NCBI GenBank assembly: GCA_018882725.1
Contig: VERK01000009.1
Coordinates: 1 to 25,802 of the forward strand
Direction of reading: 5' to 3'
Length of the DNA stretch: 25,802 nucleotides
From: Actinomycetota bacterium
GTDB taxonomy: Bacteria > Actinomycetota > Acidimicrobiia > Acidimicrobiales > Ilumatobacteraceae
Shown piece by piece: positions 15,975 through 23,178 of the stretch. The translations under genes were made by a program, and so were the position numbers. Every line of letters starts with the position of its first letter. Position 1 is the first letter of the stretch. The notes under the pieces are model-generated. The model saw only the letters and a list, made by a program, of their open reading frames with translations. It was not told where the DNA came from and searched no databases.

Positions 15975-17308
15975 CAGCGATCGACGTCTCCGAGAACGGG
16001 GTCGACCGACGATATGACGGCGACGGCGTCGGCGACCAAACCGCCCCGCATCATGTGCGGAAGGGCCTGGATGTTGACGAAACTCGGGGCGCGCATGTGG
16101 ATGCGGTAGGGCTTGGGGCCACCATCGCTCACGATGTAGCAGCCGATCTCGCCCCGCGGACTCTCGATACCCACGTACGCCTCGCCCTCGGGAACCTTGA
16201 AACCCTCGGTGAAGATCTTGAAGTGGTGGATGAGGGCTTCCATCGACTCGTCGATACGACCACGCGGCGGCGGTGTGACCTTCTTGTTCTGGATCCGGTA
16301 GTCGCCCGACGGCATGCGATCGAGGATCTGGCGCACGATCTTCATCGACTCGCGCACTTCGTTGAGCCGGATCGCGTAACGGTCGAACGCGTCTCCGTAC
16401 GAGCCGACGATCACGTCGAACTCCATCTCGTCGTACTTCATGTAGGGCATGTCGCGACGGAGATCCCACGGGACGCCGGTGGACCGAAGGATCGGACCGC
16501 TGGTCCCGAGGGCCAGGGCCTCGCTCGCAGTGATGACACCGACACCTTGTAGACGCTCGCGCCAAATGGGCTGGTTGGTCATGAGGATGTCGTATTCCTC
16601 GAGACGCGGCGGGAGCATGTCGAGAATCTCGAGAACGTCGTCGCGCCAACCCGGCGGCAGATCGGCCGCGAGTCCGCCGGGGCGAATGAAGTTGTGGTTC
16701 ATGCGCAGACCGGTGACCTTCTGGAAGAAGCGCAACACCTCTTCGCGCTCACGCCAGCCATACAACATCATCGACACCGCACCGATGTCCATGCCGTTGG
16801 TGGCGAGGAAGAGCAAGTGGCTGCTCATGCGATTGAGTTCGGACAGGAGCATGCGCATCCAGACGGCGCGCTCGGGGATGTCGTCCTCGATGCCGAGCAA
16901 CTTCTCGACGGCCATGGAGAACACCAGCTCGTTGTTGAGCGGACTCAGGTAGTCCATGCGGGTGACGTTCGTGCCGCCCTGGAGGTAGGTGAGATCCTCA
17001 CCGGTCTTCTCCATACCTGTGTGCAGGTAGCCGATGATTGGCTTGCAGCGCAGAACGGTTTCGCCTTGGAGTTCGAGCATGAGTCGCAACACACCGTGAG
17101 TACTCGGGTGCTGCGGACCCATGTTGATGATCATCGTCTGGTCTTCGTCGGAATCGACCGGCAACTGACCGAGCTGGGCCGCCTCGGCCTCGCTCAGACG
17201 CAACACCGCGCCGACTTCGCGCATGAGTTCGCGGGCCCCGATCTCGCTTCGGGGCTTCATCTCCTGTCCGCCTTCGCTGGTCTGGCGGATGTTCTCGACG
17301 GCGGTCAC
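15974..17308 (-). CDS. nuoD: NADH-quinone oxidoreductase subunit D
   Basis: 49-kDa-type subunit that lines the quinone site next to cluster N2, 444 residues. MGPQHPSTHG at 63-72 carries the two conserved histidines (67, 71) of the quinone headgroup loop, and GYLHTGMEKTGEDLTYLQ follows at 93-110. The C-terminus ends in the near-invariant DPVLGDVDR. I chose the GTG at 17308, which overlaps the nuoC stop in GTGA. About 55 residues precede the conserved core, longer than in E. coli-type NuoD cores. NuoC and NuoD are separate genes here, not fused. Confidence 0.96.
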   Translation of the reverse strand: MTAVENIRQTSEGGQEMKPRSEIGARELMREVGAVLRLSEAEAAQLGQLPVDSDEDQTMIINMGPQHPSTHGVLRLMLELQGETVLRCKPIIGYLHTGMEKTGEDLTYLQGGTNVTRMDYLSPLNNELVFSMAVEKLLGIEDDIPERAVWMRMLLSELNRMSSHLLFLATNGMDIGAVSMMLYGWREREEVLRFFQKVTGLRMNHNFIRPGGLAADLPPGWRDDVLEILDMLPPRLEEYDILMTNQPIWRERLQGVGVITASEALALGTSGPILRSTGVPWDLRRDMPYMKYDEMEFDVIVGSYGDAFDRYAIRLNEVRESMKIVRQILDRMPSGDYRIQNKKVTPPPRGRIDESMEALIHHFKIFTEGFKVPEGEAYVGIESPRGEIGCYIVSDGGPKPYRIHMRAPSFVNIQALPHMMRGGLVADAVAVISSVDPVLGDVDR

Positions 17309-17784
17309 GAGTTGGCTCCCTTGAACTGAACGGGAATGCGACCGACCGCGAAGTCCTTGCGAAGGGGATGACCTTCCCAGTCTTCGGGCATCAAAATGCG
17401 CGTGAGATCGGGATGGCCATCGAAACGAACGCCGAACATGTCGAACACTTCGCGCTCCATGGCTTCGGTACCGGGCCACAGATCGAAAGCCGACGCGATG
17501 GTGGGATCGGCTTCGGGCACCTGAACGCGAACGCGCAGACGATCTTTGCTCGTGAGCGAGATGAGGTTCACGACGACTTCGAAGCGTTCGGCCTCGACGC
17601 CAGCCGGAAGTTCACGGCCAGGATGAGTGAGATAGTCGACCGCGGTGAGGTCGGTGCACATCGTGAAACCGTCGTCGAGCAACTTCTTGAGAAGGGCGAC
17701 ATAGTTCTGACGACTCGGATGCACGACCTTCTGGCCGCGCGACCACGACACCGGTGAACCGTGGAGCGACTCGGACTCGGTCAT
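17305..17784 (-). CDS. nuoC: NADH-quinone oxidoreductase subunit C
   Basis: 30-kDa-type subunit of the complex I Q module, 159 residues. The family signature is clear: FDLWPGTEAMEREVFDMFG followed by VRFDGHPDLTRILMPEDWEG and HPLRKDF. The ATG at 17784 overlaps the nuoB stop in ATGA. The frame is open to 18471 inside nuoB, but homology starts near this ATG. It ends overlapping nuoD by four bases. Confidence 0.95.
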   Translation of the reverse strand: MTESESLHGSPVSWSRGQKVVHPSRQNYVALLKKLLDDGFTMCTDLTAVDYLTHPGRELPAGVEAERFEVVVNLISLTSKDRLRVRVQVPEADPTIASAFDLWPGTEAMEREVFDMFGVRFDGHPDLTRILMPEDWEGHPLRKDFAVGRIPVQFKGANS

Positions 17785-18377
17785 GCCGACGCTCCCTGGC
17801 GCGACGGCATCAACGACACCGGCTGAGCGGCCGCGATCTCGGTGATGTGGATGTTCGCACCGGCACCCGACTCGGAACGACGACGCATGATCTCGCCGTC
17901 TTCGATCTTCTGGTGCAGCGTTTCGATCGCGTGGATCAGCGTCTCGGGCGTGGGCGGGCAGCCGGGCGCGTACACGTCGACCGGAACCACCTGGTCGACA
18001 CCTTGCACCACGGCGTAGTTGTTGAACATCCCGCCACTCGACGCGCACACGCCCATCGAGATGACCCACTTCGGTTCCATCATCTGGTCGTACACCTGAC
18101 GGAGCACCGGAGCCATCTTCTGGCTCACGCGCCCGGCGACGATGAGGATGTCGGCCTGGCGGGGCGACGCACGGAACACTTCCATGCCGAACCGCGCGAT
18201 GTCGTAGTGCGCACCACCGGTACCCATCATTTCGATCGCGCAACAGGCCAGGCCGAACGTGGCGCCCCAACTCGAGCGACTGCGCGACCACTTGACGAGG
18301 TCTTCGATCTTGCCGGTGAGGAAGTTGTGCTGGATGCCTCCGAGGCCATCGTCGAGCACATTGCGCACGAGACTCAT
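17781..18377 (-). CDS. nuoB: NADH-quinone oxidoreductase subunit B (cluster N2)
   Basis: Carries the terminal [4Fe-4S] cluster N2 that reduces menaquinone, 198 residues. The ligands are the tandem Cys45-Cys46 (GLACCAIEMM), Cys111 (SMGVCASSGG) and Cys140 (YAPGCPPTPE). The C-terminal ~40 residues (after MRRRSESGAG) form a variable tail. It has the strongest Shine-Dalgarno in the window, AGGAGG nine bases before the ATG. A 20-base gap separates it from nuoA, one of the few real gaps in the nuo run. Confidence 0.97.
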   Translation of the reverse strand: MSLVRNVLDDGLGGIQHNFLTGKIEDLVKWSRSRSSWGATFGLACCAIEMMGTGGAHYDIARFGMEVFRASPRQADILIVAGRVSQKMAPVLRQVYDQMMEPKWVISMGVCASSGGMFNNYAVVQGVDQVVPVDVYAPGCPPTPETLIHAIETLHQKIEDGEIMRRRSESGAGANIHITEIAAAQPVSLMPSRQGASA

Positions 18378-18386
18378 CTTGTCGAA

Positions 18387-18392
18387 CCTCCT
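18387..18392 (-). promoter_or_regulatory. consensus ribosome binding site of nuoB
   Basis: AGGAGG on the minus strand, nine bases before the nuoB ATG at 18377. It is unusual in this operon, where most starts depend on overlap with the preceding stop codon; nuoB therefore can be initiated independently. Confidence 0.7.
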
Positions 18393-18397
18393 GCTTC

Positions 18398-18862
18398 TTA
18401 CGCTGCCTGCTCGGCGTCGAGGCGGCCTTCGAGGCCGACACGACGGATCGTCGACGACGACGTGCGGTCACTGCTCACGGCGTCGGACAGGCGACGGGCG
18501 CGGGCAATCGGACCCCAATCGAGCGCACCACGCGCGATCACGTACACGAACGTCAAGAAGAACACGGCGCTGAACGCCAGCATCTCCCAGAACGCGAACG
18601 CGCCGAGCTCCTGGCGAGCCACGGCGAATGGATAAATGAAGATAATTTCGATGTCGAACATGATGAACAACATCGCCACGATGTAAAAGCTCACCGGGAA
18701 GCGCTCGGGTGGTTCGCGGCTCGGAAGGATTCCGCATTCGTACGGCGCTTCCTTGGCCACCGATGGACGACGCGGAGCCAGCAACCGAGAGGCAATGAAG
18801 CTGAGTACCCCGAACAGCACCCCCACGATCAACAGAGCGACAACCGGAAGGTACTGACCCAT
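18398..18862 (-). CDS. nuoA: NADH-quinone oxidoreductase subunit A, operon copy (NuoA1)
   Basis: Three-helix subunit of complex I and the first gene of the nuoA-N set. TM segments are at about 4-26, 57-79 and 91-111. The loop keeps the classical YECG motif with Cys43, and MFDIEIIFIYPFA at 68-80 is the TM2 signature. The family normally ends soon after the GALDWGP at 112-118; here a hydrophilic tail of about 36 residues follows (RRLSDAVSSDRTSSS onward), so the protein is 154 residues instead of ~120. It begins three bases after the stop of the unknown 272-residue membrane protein. It differs strongly from the other NuoA at the left edge, which has Ser in place of this Cys. Confidence 0.96.
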   Translation of the reverse strand: MGQYLPVVALLIVGVLFGVLSFIASRLLAPRRPSVAKEAPYECGILPSREPPERFPVSFYIVAMLFIMFDIEIIFIYPFAVARQELGAFAFWEMLAFSAVFFLTFVYVIARGALDWGPIARARRLSDAVSSDRTSSSTIRRVGLEGRLDAEQAA

Positions 18863-18865
18863 GAA

Positions 18866-19684
18866 CTACGCCTTAGCCGGAACGACGGCGCCGGTGTGCA
18901 CGGCGAGGATCTTGTCGCGACGATGCAGCATCCAGCAACAGAGCAGGAAGATGATGGTGGATCCGATGGTGATGAACGCCGCTGGCTGACGCTTCGTACC
19001 GAGATCTCGGATCATCACGACGTACTGGTGAGGTTGCGTCTCGTCGACGACCGGTCGGGAAGGAGCGCGACCCGGTTCGGCGCGCTGAGGGATGACCGGA
19101 GCGATCTCGACGACGGCGTACTTCGGCTTGTGGAAGAACGCGGTGAAGTCGATCTCGTTGGTGATCTTGGGCCAGCGATCGCCACCGCGCAGGTACACCG
19201 CAGTCGCTTCGTACTCGCCCGCTGCATACAACTCGGCTTCGACCTGGATGATCTCGTCGGCGGCGGCGATGGCCTGGCCGCGGCCCCGGTCGTCTTCGGG
19301 CAACTTGGTCCAGCCGCTCGAGACGAGTGCTTCGCGAGTCTGGTCGGCCACGTCGACGAACGATGCACCGGCATCGACCATCACGGGCGCATCGAGCACT
19401 TCGGCGTCGAGTAGGCGCGGGCCTTCACGAACGATCGTGAAAGGTTCAGCCGGCTTCCACGACGGTTCGTTGCCTTTGAGGCCGATTCCGTACGTCCACC
19501 AGATGGCGCCCATGGACGCCATCCAGCCGAACAGACCGGCCAGGGCGACGAGGAAACCGAGGCGAATGCCCATGTTGGTGGCGAGCAGCAAATACACGCT
19601 GCCGCAAAGCGCCACCACACCGATGATGACGGTGAGGAGACCCCGAAGTTCGGGTTCCCAGCCGATGCTCAGAAGTGCGCTCAC
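18866..19684 (-). CDS. uncharacterised membrane protein between cytochrome c and nuoA
   Basis: I do not recognise this family. The 272-residue protein has two hydrophobic helices near the N-terminus (about 14-35 and 43-64), a soluble middle of ~170 residues and a third helix at about 236-254, followed by a short basic stretch and tail. The middle part has no cysteines or heme motif; it contains an acidic/alanine-rich stretch (QAIAAADEIIQVEAELYAAG at 137-156) that may be helical. The start is a GTG at 19684 overlapping the stop of the diheme cytochrome c in GTGA, and its own stop is three bases before nuoA. Its place between the two complexes suggests an accessory or assembly subunit of the quinol oxidase complex, or a bridge to complex I. 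That role is inference only. Confidence 0.85.
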   Translation of the reverse strand: MSALLSIGWEPELRGLLTVIIGVVALCGSVYLLLATNMGIRLGFLVALAGLFGWMASMGAIWWTYGIGLKGNEPSWKPAEPFTIVREGPRLLDAEVLDAPVMVDAGASFVDVADQTREALVSSGWTKLPEDDRGRGQAIAAADEIIQVEAELYAAGEYEATAVYLRGGDRWPKITNEIDFTAFFHKPKYAVVEIAPVIPQRAEPGRAPSRPVVDETQPHQYVVMIRDLGTKRQPAAFITIGSTIIFLLCCWMLHRRDKILAVHTGAVVPAKA

Positions 19685-20745
19685 AGTTCGCTCCGTACGT
19701 AGTTGACGACTTCACGGATCTGGGCGTCGGTGAGCAGACTGCCGAAGCCGGGCATACGACCGCTGCCCTGACCCTGCACGCCGTACTTGGCGCCGTAGAC
19801 CGAACCGGCCTTGATGAAGTCGATCATTTCTTGTTCGGTGGCGAAGTGCGAGTTGGTCGCGCCACCGGTGAGATTCCAACCGAACGCACCAGCACCGGTC
19901 TGACCGGGCTCACCCCAACTCCAACCGGGCGTGTGGCAGCGGGCGCAGCTGAACGCACCCGAACCGAGGTCGAGATTGAAGAGCGCTTCTCCGACGCTGT
20001 CGTACGTTCCGTCTTCCACCAACTGCTCGGCCGCGGCCTGGATCTTGTCTTGTTCGGCCACCGGCAGGTGTCCGCCTTCGCAGGCCCGTGCGTCGGCTTC
20101 GGGATCGATGCAGTTCTCACGCGGAATCTGAATGCTCTTCATGTACGCGATGAGGTTGTTGATCTGCTGCTCGTTCATCGGGCCACCGCCCTTCACGCCC
20201 CACGGTGACATGGGTGAAAATGGACGACCGTATTCAAGAATGAAACGAATCTCGTCTTCGCTGAAGCGATAGAAGACGGTGTTGAGAGCCGGTGCCTTCC
20301 ACGACACGGCCTTCACTTCACCGGTCTTGCTGTCGGTGACGGTGTAGGGGGCGGCACCGCCGGTTCCGTTCATGCCACCGTGGCATCCTGCGCAGTTGAA
20401 GCCGCCTTCCGAAGTGGGAGCGAACAACTGGCCACCCCAACTCGCGAAGCGATTCTGATAGCCCTCTTCAGCACCCGACTGACGGGCCGGCTCGAACAAC
20501 CAATAGACCGGCAGACCGATGGTGATCGTGGCGAGCATGATCACGCCGAGGAACTGCATCCGCTCGAGACGGCTGCCTTCTAGTTCTTCGTCGTCGAAGT
20601 ACGGCTTGCGGTTGGCCGCCAGTTCGATCTCGGAACCGATCTCGTTGCGACCGGCCGCCCAGTTGAAAACGGCATAGACGATCCAGGCCGCCGAGACGGC
20701 AACGGCGATGAGAATCGCGATGGTGGTGGAAGCGAGAGCGACCAT
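19681..20745 (-). CDS. qcrC: membrane-anchored diheme cytochrome c (QcrC-like subunit)
   Basis: Electron-accepting cytochrome c subunit of the quinol:cytochrome c reductase, 354 residues. Two heme-binding motifs are present: CAGCH at 118-122 and CARCH at 267-271. Likely axial methionines are Met179 or Met190 for the first domain and Met331 in RMPGFG for the second, the usual place in class I cytochrome c. Two hydrophobic helices (about 5-27 and 63-84) anchor it, with a polar loop between, so both heme domains would lie outside the membrane. Cys212 and Cys222 lie between the heme domains and may form a disulfide. Actinobacterial QcrC normally has one C-terminal anchor; here the anchors are N-terminal. 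The gene starts two bases after the Rieske stop and overlaps the next gene by four. Confidence 0.9.
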   Translation of the reverse strand: MVALASTTIAILIAVAVSAAWIVYAVFNWAAGRNEIGSEIELAANRKPYFDDEELEGSRLERMQFLGVIMLATITIGLPVYWLFEPARQSGAEEGYQNRFASWGGQLFAPTSEGGFNCAGCHGGMNGTGGAAPYTVTDSKTGEVKAVSWKAPALNTVFYRFSEDEIRFILEYGRPFSPMSPWGVKGGGPMNEQQINNLIAYMKSIQIPRENCIDPEADARACEGGHLPVAEQDKIQAAAEQLVEDGTYDSVGEALFNLDLGSGAFSCARCHTPGWSWGEPGQTGAGAFGWNLTGGATNSHFATEQEMIDFIKAGSVYGAKYGVQGQGSGRMPGFGSLLTDAQIREVVNYVRSEL

Positions 20746-20747
20746 GA

Positions 20748-21599
20748 TCAGTGTCCTCCTCCACCGGTGATGCAGTGCGGGCCTTCAGCTTCTTGACCGG
20801 TCGTGTTGGTTCCGATGGCCGGGCCGTTGAACACCTTGCCGGTGTCGACGATGATGCTGCCGTTGCTGACCGACACACCGAAGCGGTCCATACCGCGCGG
20901 AGCCGGACCAGCCTTCTTCTCACCAACGCGGTTGTACTGCGAACCGTGGCACGGGCACTCGAACCACTGCGAGCTCTTGCACTCGGGAACGCGACAGCCG
21001 AGGTGCGGGCACTTCTGATACAGCGCGACGACTCCGGCTTCCATGCCCGCGAGCACCGACGGCTGCGTGGCATACGCGGCGCGCGCCTTGGGCAGAGCAT
21101 CGGAGGGATACGCGGTGAGCCATGTGCGAGCCTCGGGCTTGTAGACAAAACCCTTCTCGCTACGAATCTGCACGATGAGATCGTCGAGACGACCAACGTT
21201 GACCTTCGATCCGAATCCGCCACCAGCACGCGGCCACAGGAACGCCACGACGGCGACACCGAAGGCGCCGATGCTCGCGCTCATCATGGTGACGGCGGCG
21301 CGGTTGAAGAACTGACGACGCGACACGGCGACCGCTTCGGCATCGGGTGCCTGCCAAGCGACCGGTGCGACTTCGTTGGCCTTCTCGATCGCGGTGGAGC
21401 GAGCCTGCACTTCGGCCTTCTCGTACACGGCACCAGCGACGGGGGCCTCGGCCTTGGCGGACTTGTCGCGCTTCACCGTTTCACGGGCGAGCGCACCGGC
21501 ACCGCGAACATCGGAACGGCGAGCCGACGTCACGAGGACGACGGCGGCCAACACCACGATGGCGGCGATCGCAATGGCGATAGTTGCTGCTGAGCTCAT
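20748..21599 (-). CDS. qcrA: Rieske [2Fe-2S] protein of quinol:cytochrome c reductase
   Basis: Takes one electron from the quinol at the Qo site and passes it to cytochrome c. The ATG at 21599 gives 283 residues; GAGGT ten bases upstream is a fitting ribosome binding site, and the upstream open frame to 21671 lies in the preceding gene. The cluster boxes are CPHLGC (Cys197, His199, disulfide Cys202) and CPCHGS (Cys215, His218, disulfide Cys217). A first helix at about 4-24 is followed by a long polar segment, then a twin-arginine motif SRRQFF at 93-98 and a second helix at about 103-122. The twin-arginine motif thus lies inside the chain, as in actinobacterial Rieske proteins, but with two helices rather than three. 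The tail ends in a His/Gly-rich TGGGGH. Confidence 0.95.
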   Translation of the reverse strand: MSSAATIAIAIAAIVVLAAVVLVTSARRSDVRGAGALARETVKRDKSAKAEAPVAGAVYEKAEVQARSTAIEKANEVAPVAWQAPDAEAVAVSRRQFFNRAAVTMMSASIGAFGVAVVAFLWPRAGGGFGSKVNVGRLDDLIVQIRSEKGFVYKPEARTWLTAYPSDALPKARAAYATQPSVLAGMEAGVVALYQKCPHLGCRVPECKSSQWFECPCHGSQYNRVGEKKAGPAPRGMDRFGVSVSNGSIIVDTGKVFNGPAIGTNTTGQEAEGPHCITGGGGH

Positions 21600-21612
21600 G
21601 TGATCGGTTACC

Positions 21613-22356
21613 TCACAACTCGAAGAAGAGACCGTCTCGCCAGGGGAAGACGAAGTTGAAGCCAGGGCCACGGAAGAACGAACCGATGATCACGAGCACG
21701 GCCCAGAACATCAGGTGCACGGTCATCAACGAGGTTGCGAACTTGCGGTCTTCAGGCTTGTTGGACGGGTTGCGATCGATGTACGGCGCGAGGATGAGCG
21801 CGAACAACGCGATACCCGGGATGGTCACACCGGCGACCATCGGGTGGAACATCGTGAGCAGTTCCTGCAGACCGAGGAAGTACCACGGGGCCTTCGACGG
21901 GTTGGGCGTCTGGTTGGGGTTGGCCAACTGCAGCAGCGGAGCGTTCACGAAGATGGAGAAGAAGAACAAGAACGCGGTGCACGCGAGTGCGGCCACGAAC
22001 TCGACGGCCAACAGGTGCGGCCAGGTGTGGACCTTGTCGACCGGTGTGGCCTTCACGTCCTGAATCGATCCGGACTTGACCACGGTGAGCAGACGCTGGG
22101 TGTGACCGCCGGGTCCGGCGCCCACCGGAACGCCACCGCTGACGGGTGCAGCCGCAACCACGGCAGCAGCCTTCTCGGCCACGGCCACGGCACCACCGGC
22201 ACCCTTGTCCTTGGCGGCACGACTGCGCTCGAGCAAGTGCTCGGGGATACGCGAGTCACCGCCATCCGACGACGACGCCGCGGCGCCACCTTCGGATGCC
22301 GCCTTTTCACGAGCCGCTTGCGCTCGCTTCAGGAGGTGTTCGGGAATCTCAGTCAT
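21613..22356 (-). CDS. petD: cytochrome b C-terminal subunit (subunit IV / PetD-like) with N-terminal extension
   Basis: Second half of a split cytochrome b, 247 residues. The core from about 105 onward has three helices (about 115-137, 172-192, 208-226) and the family stretch PNPSKAPWYFLGLQELL at 151-167, which corresponds to the Qo-site PEWY region; here the Glu position is Pro157 (APWY). The first ~100 residues are unlike PetD: alanine/glycine-rich, hydrophilic, with two copies of the peptide IPEHLLKR/IPEHLLER at 4-11 and 37-44. The start ATG at 22356 has an AAGGA nine to ten bases upstream; the frame is open to 22419. The cytochrome c gene at 24318 begins with the same peptide. It follows the cytochrome b6-like gene by 25 bases. 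Confidence 0.92.
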   Translation of the reverse strand: MTEIPEHLLKRAQAAREKAASEGGAAASSSDGGDSRIPEHLLERSRAAKDKGAGGAVAVAEKAAAVVAAAPVSGGVPVGAGPGGHTQRLLTVVKSGSIQDVKATPVDKVHTWPHLLAVEFVAALACTAFLFFFSIFVNAPLLQLANPNQTPNPSKAPWYFLGLQELLTMFHPMVAGVTIPGIALFALILAPYIDRNPSNKPEDRKFATSLMTVHLMFWAVLVIIGSFFRGPGFNFVFPWRDGLFFEL

Positions 22357-22381
22357 GTCGATGAATCCTTTCGGCGCCCGA

Positions 22382-23167
22382 TCACAGCGGCCCGGAGATG
22401 CCGCCGTCCTTGCGGACACGCCAGAAGTGGATGGCCATGAAGATCACGATGACGAACGGCAACATCAGCACGTGCAGCACGTACCAACGCAGCAGAGTTT
22501 CGGAGCCGATTTCGACACCGCCGAGCAAGACGAATCTCACCTGCGATCCGAACACCGGTGTGTAACCCATCATGTTCGTACCCACGGCAACGGCCCACAT
22601 GGCCAACTGGTCCCACGGGAGCAGGTAGCCGGTGAACGAGAGCAACAAGGTGAGCGTCAACAACACGACGCCGATCACCCAGTTGAACTCGCGCGGGGGC
22701 TTGTACGCGCCGTGGTAGAAGACGCGCGCCATGTGCAAGAACACGGTGAGCACCATGAGGTGAGCACCCCAACGATGCATGTTTCTCACCAAGAGACCGA
22801 ATGCGACCGAGGTCTGCAGACTCTTGATGTCGTTCCAGGCCGCCGTCGCTTCGGGACGGTAGAAGAACATCAGGAAGATGCCGGTGACGGTGAGGAGAAT
22901 GAAGAGGAAGAAGGAGAGTCCGCCGAGGCAGAGCGTGTAGCTCACCTTCACCGCGTGACGCTTCACCTTCACCGGGTGCAAGTGGTAGAGCACCGAGTTC
23001 ATGATCACGTACGAACGGTTACGTGGCGAGTCGGTGTAACCCTTGCGGAAGATCGAGCCGGGGCGGAAGATCGAGTTCCACGCCTGGCTGCCTTGCATCT
23101 GTTCACCGATCTTCGAGACGCGGTCCTTCAGCGTCGGTGTGGGTTGGTCGTCAATCGTCTTTGCCAT
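22382..23167 (-). CDS. petB: cytochrome b6-like subunit (N-terminal half of cytochrome b)
   Basis: Heme b subunit of a menaquinol:cytochrome c reductase, 261 residues with four helices. His131 and His145 (helix B) and His232 and His247 (helix D) are the heme b ligands; the helix-D pair is separated by 14 residues as in cytochrome b6, not 13 as in bc1. Cys80 in TLCLGG aligns with the Cys35 that binds the extra c-type heme in b6 (YCLGG), and the chain ends in GISGPL exactly like plant b6. TGYLLPWDQ at 179-187 is the Qo-side signature. The start at 23167 (MAKTIDD) is preceded by AGGAG that overlaps the ferredoxin stop. About 65 residues precede helix A, longer than in plant b6. Confidence 0.95.
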   Translation of the reverse strand: MAKTIDDQPTPTLKDRVSKIGEQMQGSQAWNSIFRPGSIFRKGYTDSPRNRSYVIMNSVLYHLHPVKVKRHAVKVSYTLCLGGLSFFLFILLTVTGIFLMFFYRPEATAAWNDIKSLQTSVAFGLLVRNMHRWGAHLMVLTVFLHMARVFYHGAYKPPREFNWVIGVVLLTLTLLLSFTGYLLPWDQLAMWAVAVGTNMMGYTPVFGSQVRFVLLGGVEIGSETLLRWYVLHVLMLPFVIVIFMAIHFWRVRKDGGISGPL

Positions 23168-23178
23168 GAGGGGTGCTC

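Noticed and set aside
18398..18862. Possibility that this nuoA is a misannotated ND3-like fragment
   Set aside because: All three helices, YECG and FDIEIIFIYP are present and it heads a complete nuoA-N set.
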